A stretch of 64,000 nucleotides of DNA from an uncultured Bacteroidota bacterium (lineage in GTDB: Bacteria; Bacteroidota; Bacteroidia; Flavobacteriales; Flavobacteriaceae), in the NCBI GenBank assembly GCA_902515565.1, contig CABXVR010000001.1, forward strand, positions 62,001 through 126,000. The letters run 5' to 3'. Position 1 is the stretch's first letter. Every line of letters begins with the position of its first letter. Shown here piece after piece: positions 20,855-29,039 of this stretch. The notes beneath the pieces were generated by a model that was given only the letters and a program-made list of their open reading frames with translations, had not been told where the DNA came from and did not search any database. Position numbers and translations under genes: made by a program.

Positions 20855-21761
20855 CAATGGATGGTTTATTATCGTAAATCCATCTTCAGGTGGAGGGATC
20901 TCAAAAAAAAAACTAACTAAAATTAGTCAATGCCTTAAAGAAAACAACATTTTTGGAAGGCTAAACAAAACTTCACCACAAGTGAACGCAAAGTCTTTGG
21001 TCGACAAAGGAATACAGCAAGGCTTCAGGCGCATTATTTGTATTGGTGGAGACGGAACAGTTCATAATTTAGTGAACGGGGTTTTGAATCAAACAAATGT
21101 CAACCCAAAAGATATTGTTATTGGCTTAATTCCTATGGGCACGGGAAATGACTGGGCTAGACATCATAACATTCCAACAAATTACAAAAAAGCCATAGCC
21201 ATAATCGCTAAAGAAAATGTTGATCAACAAGATGTTGGTGAGCTAAGAATATTAAGCGGCACGAGGAGGGCTGTTTATTTTATAAATTATGCAGGGGTAG
21301 GGTTTGATGGGTATGTAATTTCAAAAATAGAAAAATACAAATTCCTTGGTCCCTTATCTTATCTCATTGCGGCAATTGGAAATTTTATTTCGTTTGAAAA
21401 CATAAAATTAAATATTAAAATTAATTCAAGTAAAAAAACAGTGTCTGCCTTTATGCTAGGAGTGGGGGTTTGTAAATATACTGGAGGAGGGATGATGCTT
21501 GCAAAAGATCCTAAGGACAATGATGGGCTTTTAGATATAACTCTAGCAGAGGACTTTACTAAACTTGATGTCATTAAAAGCATTCCAAGACTTTTTAACG
21601 GGAACCTTTTTAAAAACAAAAAGGTCAGCTCTTACAAAACAAAAAAACTTAATGTTGAAATAATCAATGGGGGTGATTTTGCTCAAGCAGATGGAGAGAT
21701 GATTCGTGGTAAATCCTTTGAGTTTAGAATCTTAAAAAACGCGCTAAGCTTTTTTAAGTAA
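20844..21761 (+). CDS. Diacylglycerol/lipid kinase family (YegS-like)
   Basis: VNPSSGGG, CIGGDGTVHNLVNG, PMGTGNDWAR. Confidence 0.9.
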   Translation: MMSSNGWFIIVNPSSGGGISKKKLTKISQCLKENNIFGRLNKTSPQVNAKSLVDKGIQQGFRRIICIGGDGTVHNLVNGVLNQTNVNPKDIVIGLIPMGTGNDWARHHNIPTNYKKAIAIIAKENVDQQDVGELRILSGTRRAVYFINYAGVGFDGYVISKIEKYKFLGPLSYLIAAIGNFISFENIKLNIKINSSKKTVSAFMLGVGVCKYTGGGMMLAKDPKDNDGLLDITLAEDFTKLDVIKSIPRLFNGNLFKNKKVSSYKTKKLNVEIINGGDFAQADGEMIRGKSFEFRILKNALSFFK

Positions 21762-21859
21762 AAAAAACAAGTCAAAATTAGGGTGTTTTAAGGCCGTTTT
21801 GTCAAAAACAAATAACTAGAGGTGTTATACAACAAGTAAGGGTGATAGGCTGTTTTATT

Positions 21860-22753
21860 TTAAGTTTTGTTTCTCAGAGTATATATTATGGAAGAATATT
21901 CTCCAGAAATTTTAGCCTTTATATTTGATATTAAACCAATTGTCAAGCCTCTAAAAAAAGGCAAGGGGTTGCGCAATATTTTTTCTGAAAGAATTGAAAC
22001 AAAAAATGAATCCCAATACATTGGAAATGTTTTTATAAGCTGAACATTGTGAAGCGAAAACAAATCTCTCATAGATTTTTTGTCGAAATGCCACAAGTGT
22101 CTTGGCACATCGTATGCCGCCCAATTTTTTTTATAAAAAACTGCATCAAAAGACTTATGATTTGGGCAAGCGACCACAATTGTGCCGCTAGGGTGTAACA
22201 GCTTTTTCATATCTACAATCGAACTGTTTAGGTCGTGTAAGTGCTCTAGTGAGTGCCACATTGTAATTATGTCATACTTTTCTGGTTGGCTTTTTAAAAC
22301 CTCAAAGTCTTCAAAAACGTGTTTAGAAATTTCTGGAGGTAAGATTTTTTTTGCGTTTTTATTATTTTCAACCCCTTTAACAATCCAGCCTTTTTCTAAA
22401 CACTTAATTAAAAAATACCCTGCTCCACAACCTACATCTAAAACACGGACTTCTTTTTTCAAGCGTTTCTGGTCAAGTTGTTTGGTGCAAATTTTTATTT
22501 TTTGTGATGTAGAAATAGACCTTATCTGCCTGTAGCAAAAAGAAAAAAAACTTGATGGCTTTTGATTGTGTGATAAATAGTCCTTGGAGTCATAATATTT
22601 GTGCAGGTCAGATTGATTAGGCTTAGGTAAGGTTTCTAAAATTCCTGTTTCTAGGTTTTTTGAGATCTCAAACGTTTCACCTGTTACAAGGAAATCTTTT
22701 GTGGTTAATATGTGCTTGTGGTTATTCATTCTAAATTGTTTCACGTGGAACAT
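21860..22753 (-). CDS. Class I SAM-dependent methyltransferase (start may be MNNHKHI at 22729)
   Basis: VRVLDVGCGAGYFL, ITMWHSLEHLHDL. The first residues MFHVKQ are encoded by a parS-like palindrome. Confidence 0.85.
   Translation of the reverse strand: MFHVKQFRMNNHKHILTTKDFLVTGETFEISKNLETGILETLPKPNQSDLHKYYDSKDYLSHNQKPSSFFSFCYRQIRSISTSQKIKICTKQLDQKRLKKEVRVLDVGCGAGYFLIKCLEKGWIVKGVENNKNAKKILPPEISKHVFEDFEVLKSQPEKYDIITMWHSLEHLHDLNSSIVDMKKLLHPSGTIVVACPNHKSFDAVFYKKNWAAYDVPRHLWHFDKKSMRDLFSLHNVQLIKTFPMYWDSFFVSILSEKILRNPLPFFRGLTIGLISNIKAKISGEYSSIIYTLRNKT
22737..22752. promoter_or_regulatory. parS-like ParB binding site, exact TGTTTCACGTGGAACA (reverse complement TGTTCCACGTGAAACA)
   Basis: Exact match to the widely conserved bacterial parS consensus TGTTNCACGTGAAACA read on the minus strand. 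Confidence 0.8.
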
Positions 22754-24624
22754 TACCTGCCCATATAAACTAATAATACAGAAATGTCATTTGGAGAAAC
22801 TCCACTAATTCTTGATGCCTGAGAGATATTAACGGGCCTTATGTCTGTTAGCTTTTGGCGCGCCTCTATGCTCATAGACTTGATTTCTTGAAAATTAAAG
22901 TCTTTTGGTATTTTAACATTTTCAAGTCTATTTAATTTGTCTGCGTTATTTTTTTCTTTTAAGATATAGCCGGAATACTTAATTTGTATCTCTGCTTGAT
23001 CAATAACCTCTTTATTCAAGTTGTTGTCAGACAGGTAGTCATCAACGGTTTTAATTGTTCTTAGGTCATCAAAATCAATATTCGGTCTTGACAGAATTTT
23101 ATCTATTTTGCCAGACTGCTTTACAGGTGCTGATTCTTTTTTTTCTAAAACTGGGTTAATTTCAGAGACCGAAACACTTGTTTTTTTTAAAAACGTCATT
23201 AAGCTATGGGCTTTGGTATATTTTTCTAACATTTTAGAAACTCTTTTATCAGAAGCCAATCCGATCTTGTTGCTCATTTCTGTCAATCGCGAGTCTGCAT
23301 TATCTTGTCTAAGCAGGGTTCTATATTCAGCTCTAGAGGTAAACATTCGATATGGCTCATCTGTTCCTTTTGTAATTAAATCATCAATTAGAACGCCTAT
23401 ATATGCTTGGTTTCGTTTTAGCACAAAAGAGGGTTTGTTTTGAACCTTCAGACTTGCGTTGATGCCTGCCATTAATCCTTGAGAGGCGGCTTCTTCATAG
23501 CCCGTCGTTCCATTAATCTGACCGGCAAAGAAAAGATTTTCTATAAGCTTTGTTTCTAGCGAATACCCTAGCTGAGTTGGAGCAAAATAGTCATATTCTA
23601 TAGCGTATCCAGGCCTGAAAAATTTAACTTTTTCAAAACCCTTAACAGAGCGTAAAGCGTTAAACTGAATATCTTCAGGTAAAGAAGTTGAAAAACCGTT
23701 AACATAAACTTCAACCGTATTCCACCCCTCAGGCTCTACAAAAAGCTGGTGTCTTTCTTTCTCTGAGAATCGATTAATTTTATCCTCGATAGAGGGGCAG
23801 TACCTAGGTCCAACGCTTTTAATACTTCCGTTAAACATCGGCGACCTATCGAAGCCATCCCTTAAAATATCGTGAACCAATGTGCTGGTATGAGTCATAT
23901 GACATGACCTTTGTTTTGTCAAAGTAGAGGTGAGGTCTAAATAAGAAAATTTTTCTGGGTTATCGTCACCTGGCTGTTCAATCATTTGTGAAAAATCTAA
24001 AGATCGTCCATCAACTCTTGGCGGAGTTCCTGTTTTCATTCTGCCAGAATCAAAACCTAAAGAGACAAGCTGCTCAGTAAGGCCAGTAGAAGATTTCTCT
24101 CCAGCACGCCCTCCTCCATAATTTTTGTCTCCAATATGTATTAAGCCGTTAAGGAAAGTCCCATTAGTTAGAACTACTGTTTTGGCTTTTATGGTGAGGC
24201 CAAGAGTAGTTTTTACTCCACAAACTTTATTCTTGGCTACAACAAGCCCTGTAACCATTTCTTGGTAAAAGTCTAAGTTTGGCGTGTTTTCTAATAAGTT
24301 TCTCCACTCTTCCGCAAATCGCATTCTGTCGCTTTGAACCCTTGGGCTCCACATCGCAGGGCCTTTTGATTTGTTGAGCATTTTAAACTGGATAGCAGAC
24401 CTATCACTAACAATTCCGCTGTAGCCCCCCAAAGCATCAATCTCTCTGACGATTTGGCCTTTAGCGATTCCTCCCATGGCGGGGTTGCACGACATTTGAG
24501 CAATGTTTTGAAGGCTCATGGTAACAAGCAGGGTTGACGATCCCATGTTGGCGGCTGCAGCTGCGGCTTCACTTCCAGCGTGTCCGCCACCAACAACAAT
24601 TACATCATAAGTTTCTTTAAACAT
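22753..24624 (-). CDS. mnmG: tRNA uridine-5-carboxymethylaminomethyl modification enzyme
   Basis: YDVIVVGGGHAGSEAAAAAANMG, SCNPAMGGIAKGQIVREIDALGG, MKTGTPPRVDGRS, GQINGTTGYEEAA. Confidence 0.97.
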   Translation of the reverse strand: MFKETYDVIVVGGGHAGSEAAAAAANMGSSTLLVTMSLQNIAQMSCNPAMGGIAKGQIVREIDALGGYSGIVSDRSAIQFKMLNKSKGPAMWSPRVQSDRMRFAEEWRNLLENTPNLDFYQEMVTGLVVAKNKVCGVKTTLGLTIKAKTVVLTNGTFLNGLIHIGDKNYGGGRAGEKSSTGLTEQLVSLGFDSGRMKTGTPPRVDGRSLDFSQMIEQPGDDNPEKFSYLDLTSTLTKQRSCHMTHTSTLVHDILRDGFDRSPMFNGSIKSVGPRYCPSIEDKINRFSEKERHQLFVEPEGWNTVEVYVNGFSTSLPEDIQFNALRSVKGFEKVKFFRPGYAIEYDYFAPTQLGYSLETKLIENLFFAGQINGTTGYEEAASQGLMAGINASLKVQNKPSFVLKRNQAYIGVLIDDLITKGTDEPYRMFTSRAEYRTLLRQDNADSRLTEMSNKIGLASDKRVSKMLEKYTKAHSLMTFLKKTSVSVSEINPVLEKKESAPVKQSGKIDKILSRPNIDFDDLRTIKTVDDYLSDNNLNKEVIDQAEIQIKYSGYILKEKNNADKLNRLENVKIPKDFNFQEIKSMSIEARQKLTDIRPVNISQASRISGVSPNDISVLLVYMGR

Positions 24625-24632
24625 CTTTCAAT

Positions 24633-24648
24633 AGTTTCACGTGGAACA
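24633..24648. promoter_or_regulatory. Second parS-like site AGTTTCACGTGGAACA (15/16 match)
   Basis: 14-bp core GTTTCACGTGGAAC identical to the first site; located just upstream of the mnmG start. Confidence 0.75.
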
Positions 24649-24654
24649 AAGATA
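24647..24654 (-). promoter_or_regulatory. Bacteroidota -7 element TATCTTTG for mnmG, abutting/overlapping the parS-like site
   Basis: Minus-strand reading TATCTTTGTTCCACGTGAAAC; matches TAnnTTTG. Confidence 0.4.
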
Positions 24655-24674
24655 CAATCAAAAAATAAAAAGGA

Positions 24675-25085
24675 CTAAGAAAAAGAATCCAGATAATAAT
24701 TTTCCCTATCAGACATTAACATCTTCTCTTTAGCCGTTTTGTCGTTGTAGCCGCAAAGGTGAAGAAGACCGTGTATCATAACTCTTTTTAGTTCCTGCTC
24801 AAAACTCTGTTGAAATTCGGAAGCATTTTCGCGAACCCTGTCTATAGAAATAAAAATCTCCCCAGAGATCTCGTTCAAAGTGGAGTAGTCAAAAGTAATA
24901 ACGTCAGTAAGCGTGTCGTGATTTAAAAACTCCTTATTGATTTTTGAAAGACTCTCATCGGAACAAAAATTAAACACAAGATCCCCCAAAGAACGGCCTT
25001 CATTATTTGTTGCAGATTCAAGCCATAAAGCGAGCTCGTCCTTGCCGGCAATAACAAAGTCTGTGGAAGAAAAGTATTTAATCAT
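24675..25085 (-). CDS. ybeY: Endoribonuclease YbeY (rRNA maturation)
   Basis: LNHDTLTDVITFDYS and RVMIHGLLHLCGYND; start taken at MIKYFSS within ORF to 25127. Confidence 0.92.
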   Translation of the reverse strand: MIKYFSSTDFVIAGKDELALWLESATNNEGRSLGDLVFNFCSDESLSKINKEFLNHDTLTDVITFDYSTLNEISGEIFISIDRVRENASEFQQSFEQELKRVMIHGLLHLCGYNDKTAKEKMLMSDRENYYLDSFS

Positions 25086-25158
25086 TAAAGTTTGTTTTGA
25101 TTCAAAATTACAATAAAGATTGAACAATTATTGTTTTATCTTTGTCAAAAATAAGACA

Positions 25159-26652
25159 ATGAATAGCAGCGTAAGAGTTCGTTTTGCCCCAAGTCCTACA
25201 GGCCCATTACACATTGGTGGGCTAAGAACAGCTTTGTTTAACTACTTATTTGCAAAGCAAAGCAATGGCACCTTTGTGTTGCGTATTGAGGACACAGACA
25301 AAAAAAGATATGTAAATGGTGCAGAAAAATACATTGAAGAAGCTCTAGAATGGGTTGGCATTAAGCAAGAAGAAGGCCCCTACAGACAGAGCGAAAGAAA
25401 AAGCTTATATAAAAACCACATTCAATCTCTAATAGAAAGCGGATTGGCATATTATGCTTTTGACGATGCAGAAACTTTGGATGGGCACAGAAAGTCTCAC
25501 GAAGCTAAGGGAAAAACTTTTATCTATAACTGGCATAACAGGCTTAAACTAGAAAACTCTCTTTCTTTAAACAAAGAGGAGGTTGAGAAAAAATTAATCG
25601 CAAATGAAAAATATGTTGTTCGTTTCAAATCTTTTGAAAACAAAACAATTGTTTGCAGAGACGTAATTAGAGGAGAGTTGAGCGTTGAGTCAAGATTATT
25701 AGACGACAAGATATTGTATAAGTCAGACGGCATGCCTACCTACCACTTTGCTAATGTTGTAGACGACCACCTGATGAACATTTCTCATGTTATTAGAGGA
25801 GAAGAGTGGCTGCCTTCACTTCCGTTACACTGCATGCTGTATGACGCTTTTGGGTGGGAGAGGCCAAAGTTTGCGCACCTGCCTCTAATTTTAAATCCGA
25901 AAGGCAAGGGCAAACTAAGCAAGCGCGATGGAGACAAGCTTGGGGTTCCTGTGTTTCCTCTTCAGTGGAGCGGAGAAAAAGGTGATTTATTGGGCTTTAA
26001 AGAAGAAGGGTATTTACCTGAAGCATTGACTAATTTTTTAGCGTTGTTGGGGTGGAATCCAGGAACAGAAAAAGAGATTTTCTCTATGGACGATCTTGTA
26101 GAAAATTTTGATATAAATAAAGTTAATAGTTCAGGGGCTAAATTTGATGTTGAAAAACTTAAATGGTTTAACCACAAGTATTTACAGTTAGAAAAAAACG
26201 AAAAAATTGCAGACCATCTTATATGTTCTTACCAAGAACTAAAGACAATAAAAAAAGAGCTTGTTATAAGTGCAGTTAAGCTCACCAAAGAAAGGGCTAA
26301 TACGCTAAACGAATTGTGGTCATTATGCAGCTATCTATTTATTGCGCCTGTTAATTATAATGAAAAAACACTAAAAAAAGTGTCAAGCGCTGCAACAATT
26401 GAAACCTTAAATGAGCTGTCAAAAAAAATAGAGGTAATTAACACTTTTAAGGAAAATGAAATATCCAAATTTATAAAGAGCTGGATAAATGAAAGCGGAA
26501 AAGGCTTCGGAAATGTTATGCAGCCAGCAAGGCTGGCATTAGTGGGAGAGCTAAAAGGGGTGGATTTATATGTAATTTTTGAGTTTCTAGGAAAAGAAGA
26601 GTCGCTGTCAAGACTAAACTCATTAAGTGAAGAAATCAAAAATTTGCTATAA
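25159..26652 (+). CDS. gltX: Glutamate--tRNA ligase
   Basis: VRVRFAPSPTGPLHIGGLRTALFNYLFA; KMSKS-like KLSKRDGDKLG; start at MNSSVRV in ORF 25120-26652. Confidence 0.96.
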   Translation: MNSSVRVRFAPSPTGPLHIGGLRTALFNYLFAKQSNGTFVLRIEDTDKKRYVNGAEKYIEEALEWVGIKQEEGPYRQSERKSLYKNHIQSLIESGLAYYAFDDAETLDGHRKSHEAKGKTFIYNWHNRLKLENSLSLNKEEVEKKLIANEKYVVRFKSFENKTIVCRDVIRGELSVESRLLDDKILYKSDGMPTYHFANVVDDHLMNISHVIRGEEWLPSLPLHCMLYDAFGWERPKFAHLPLILNPKGKGKLSKRDGDKLGVPVFPLQWSGEKGDLLGFKEEGYLPEALTNFLALLGWNPGTEKEIFSMDDLVENFDINKVNSSGAKFDVEKLKWFNHKYLQLEKNEKIADHLICSYQELKTIKKELVISAVKLTKERANTLNELWSLCSYLFIAPVNYNEKTLKKVSSAATIETLNELSKKIEVINTFKENEISKFIKSWINESGKGFGNVMQPARLALVGELKGVDLYVIFEFLGKEESLSRLNSLSEEIKNLL

Positions 26653-26736
26653 TAAAATTTGACGAGCGGTTTAACAACAGCGTTTAACAATATTAAAGGA
26701 ATTAATGTTTATTTATAATAATTAAAGAACTTTAAC

Positions 26737-26773
26737 ATATAATTAAAACAAGCCGACACTGTTTTAATTATAT
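26737..26773. repeat. 14-bp perfect inverted repeat with 9-nt spacer
   Basis: ATATAATTAAAACA - agccgacac - TGTTTTAATTATAT, intergenic between gltX and the SPFH gene. Confidence 0.85.
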
Positions 26774-26802
26774 TTATATCTAACATTTAAAACAAAAAAA
26801 AT

Positions 26803-27729
26803 ATGGGCAGTTTATTTATTTATTTATGGGTATTTCCAGCATTACTTTTACTATTTGGAGTCTTTTTTATTATCAACCAGCAAACAGCGGGAGTAATAGA
26901 AAGGTTTGGTAAGTTTCATAGTATACGTCAATCTGGGTTACAATTGAAAATTCCTATAATTGATAGAATAGCCGGAAAGCTTAGTTTAAAAATACAACAG
27001 CTAGATGTTATAATTGAGACAAAAACAAAAGATGATGTTTTTGTTAAATTAAAGGTTTCTGTTCAGTACAAAGTTATAAAAGAAAAGGTTTATGATGCGT
27101 TTTACAAACTAGACTTTCCTCACGAGCAAATAACAAGCTACGTCTTTGATGTTGTTAGGGCTGAAGTGCCTAAAATGATTCTTGATGATGTCTTTTTGAA
27201 AAAAGACGACATTGCTATCGCTGTAAAATCAGAACTGAATGTGGCGATGATGGAATATGGATATGACATAATCAAAACCTTAGTTACAGACATCGATCCT
27301 GATGCGCAAGTTAAAGAAGCAATGAACAGAATAAACGCCTCAGAAAGAGAAAAGGTTGCGGCGCAATTTGAGGGTGATGCGGCTAGAATACTTATTGTTG
27401 AAAAGGCGAAGGCTGAAGCAGAAAGCAAAAGGCTTCAGGGTCAGGGTATTGCCGATCAAAGAAGAGAAATTGCAAGAGGTTTAGAAGAGTCCGTTTCAGT
27501 TTTAAACAAGGTAGATATTAACTCTCAAGAAGCTTCTGCTTTAATTGTTGTTACTCAACATTACGACACACTACAATCGATAGGGCAAGAAACAAATTCT
27601 AATTTAATATTATTACCCAATTCACCGCAAGCTGGTAGCGAAATGCTAAACAACATGGTGGCTAGCTTCACTGCAAGTAATCAAATTGGTGAGGCAATGA
27701 AAAATGCTGCAAACAAAAAGAAAGAATAG
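26803..27729 (+). CDS. SPFH/Band 7 domain protein
   Basis: N-term TM; QQTAGVIERFGKFHSIRQSGLQLKIPIIDRI; coiled EREKVAAQFEGDAARILIVEKAKAEAESKRLQGQG. Confidence 0.92.
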   Translation: MGSLFIYLWVFPALLLLFGVFFIINQQTAGVIERFGKFHSIRQSGLQLKIPIIDRIAGKLSLKIQQLDVIIETKTKDDVFVKLKVSVQYKVIKEKVYDAFYKLDFPHEQITSYVFDVVRAEVPKMILDDVFLKKDDIAIAVKSELNVAMMEYGYDIIKTLVTDIDPDAQVKEAMNRINASEREKVAAQFEGDAARILIVEKAKAEAESKRLQGQGIADQRREIARGLEESVSVLNKVDINSQEASALIVVTQHYDTLQSIGQETNSNLILLPNSPQAGSEMLNNMVASFTASNQIGEAMKNAANKKKE

Positions 27730-27802
27730 TTTGAGCAAAAGCTTGTTTGATTAAGTTTTAATTTATAAACAATTAACCAAGCTTGTATTAAAGGCAAAAC
27801 TG

Positions 27803-27946
27803 ATGACTGGTGAAATAAAACTTCCACTACATACAGACACGTTGTTTGAGAGCATTTTAAACGATGGTTTTTTCGCCGTGATACTAGCGCTGCTTTTTTT
27901 AAGCATACTAATTTTAGTATATAGGCATTTTACACGAAAAAAATAA
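27803..27946 (+). CDS. Putative 47-aa single-TM small protein
   Basis: MTGEIKLPLHTDTLFESILNDGFFAVILALLFLSILILVYRHFTRKK; AAAGG upstream, one TM helix with positive C-tail; not in supplied ORF list. Confidence 0.45.
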   Translation: MTGEIKLPLHTDTLFESILNDGFFAVILALLFLSILILVYRHFTRKK

Positions 27947-28027
27947 CTGCTTATTTTAAATATTAAAGCGGCTCTTAAGTAATCTCTCTGAATTTTTGGT
28001 GGTGCGCAAGAAAGAACAATTTCTCAA

Positions 28028-29032
28028 ATGATTATAAACTGGTTTACCATAATAATTTTGCTGATATCTGTTTTAGCGATAGTTTATGTTTACAAAAAAC
28101 ACGAACAGTATCCTGTAAGTTTGCGTACGGCTGTAAGAGTGTTGCAAAAAAAAAGAGATTATAAACCGTATGTGGGACTGGCCGAAAAACTAGGACACTC
28201 GGCCAATGACAAATTACTTATAATACATGCAGATGATTTAGGGTTGGCAAGATCGGTGAATAAGGCAACATTTGATGCTTTAGAAAAAGGAGGTGTTAAT
28301 TCGGCAAGCATAATGGCAAACTGTAAGCATCTCAATGAGGTTAAAAAGTACGCCGAGAATAAGCCTGGTATTGATTTTGGGGTACATCTTACAGTTACTA
28401 ACGAGTGGAAAAACTACCGCTGGAAGAGCATAATGCCTACTATCAAAAGTCAATCGTTAGTAAATGCGGTTGGTGAGTTTCACGTAGGAATAAAAAAATT
28501 TGTTTTAAGGGCTGACCCTGGCGAGTTGAAAAAAGAAATTCAGGCACAAATTAACAAGATAAAAAAACTTGGCATAAAACCCACTCATATAGATAGTCAC
28601 GAAGGTGCTCTTTTTTGTAAAAAAGACCACTTTAAGGTGTATCTGGAAGTTGGAATAAAAAACAAACTGCCTGTCTTTGTTCCTAAAGGGGTAGATGCGC
28701 ACTTTAGCAAAAACTTTCCAAAACCAAAAAATGTTATAGTAATAAAAAATATTTATATGGCAAGAAAAGGCCTGAAAAGAGGTGAGTGGAAGGCTTTTTA
28801 TTTAAACACAATTAAGGGCCTTAAGCCGGGGCTAAGTCAATTAATAGTTCACTTGGGCTACGATGATGATGAAATGAAAGAAATTTCTGTTAACCACCCC
28901 GACTATGGGGCAAAGTGGAGGCAGCTAGACTATGAAGCTGTCACCAGTGTTGACTTTAGAAGCGCTTTAGAGAAAAACAATGTAAAGCTTGTGTCGTGGG
29001 GTGAAATTAAAAAGGTCTTATTTGACAACTAG
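28028..29032 (+). CDS. ChbG/YdjC-like polysaccharide deacetylase family protein
   Basis: LIIHADDLGLARSVNKATFDALEKGGVNSASIMANC, DFGVHLTVTNEW, THIDSHEGAL. Confidence 0.85.
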   Translation: MIINWFTIIILLISVLAIVYVYKKHEQYPVSLRTAVRVLQKKRDYKPYVGLAEKLGHSANDKLLIIHADDLGLARSVNKATFDALEKGGVNSASIMANCKHLNEVKKYAENKPGIDFGVHLTVTNEWKNYRWKSIMPTIKSQSLVNAVGEFHVGIKKFVLRADPGELKKEIQAQINKIKKLGIKPTHIDSHEGALFCKKDHFKVYLEVGIKNKLPVFVPKGVDAHFSKNFPKPKNVIVIKNIYMARKGLKRGEWKAFYLNTIKGLKPGLSQLIVHLGYDDDEMKEISVNHPDYGAKWRQLDYEAVTSVDFRSALEKNNVKLVSWGEIKKVLFDN

Positions 29033-29039
29033 AACGAAG

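Noticed and set aside
22182-22535. 117-aa plus-strand ORF antisense to the methyltransferase
   Set aside because: Shadow ORF over a well-supported gene; no recognisable motif.
26355-26690. 111-aa minus-strand ORF antisense to gltX
   Set aside because: Shadow ORF; low-complexity Ser/Phe-rich translation typical of antisense to AT-rich Lys/Glu codons.
28475-28492. AGTTTCACGTAGGAAT, resembling a third parS-like site
   Set aside because: Loses the palindrome centre and right half (several mismatches), lies inside the ChbG-like coding sequence.
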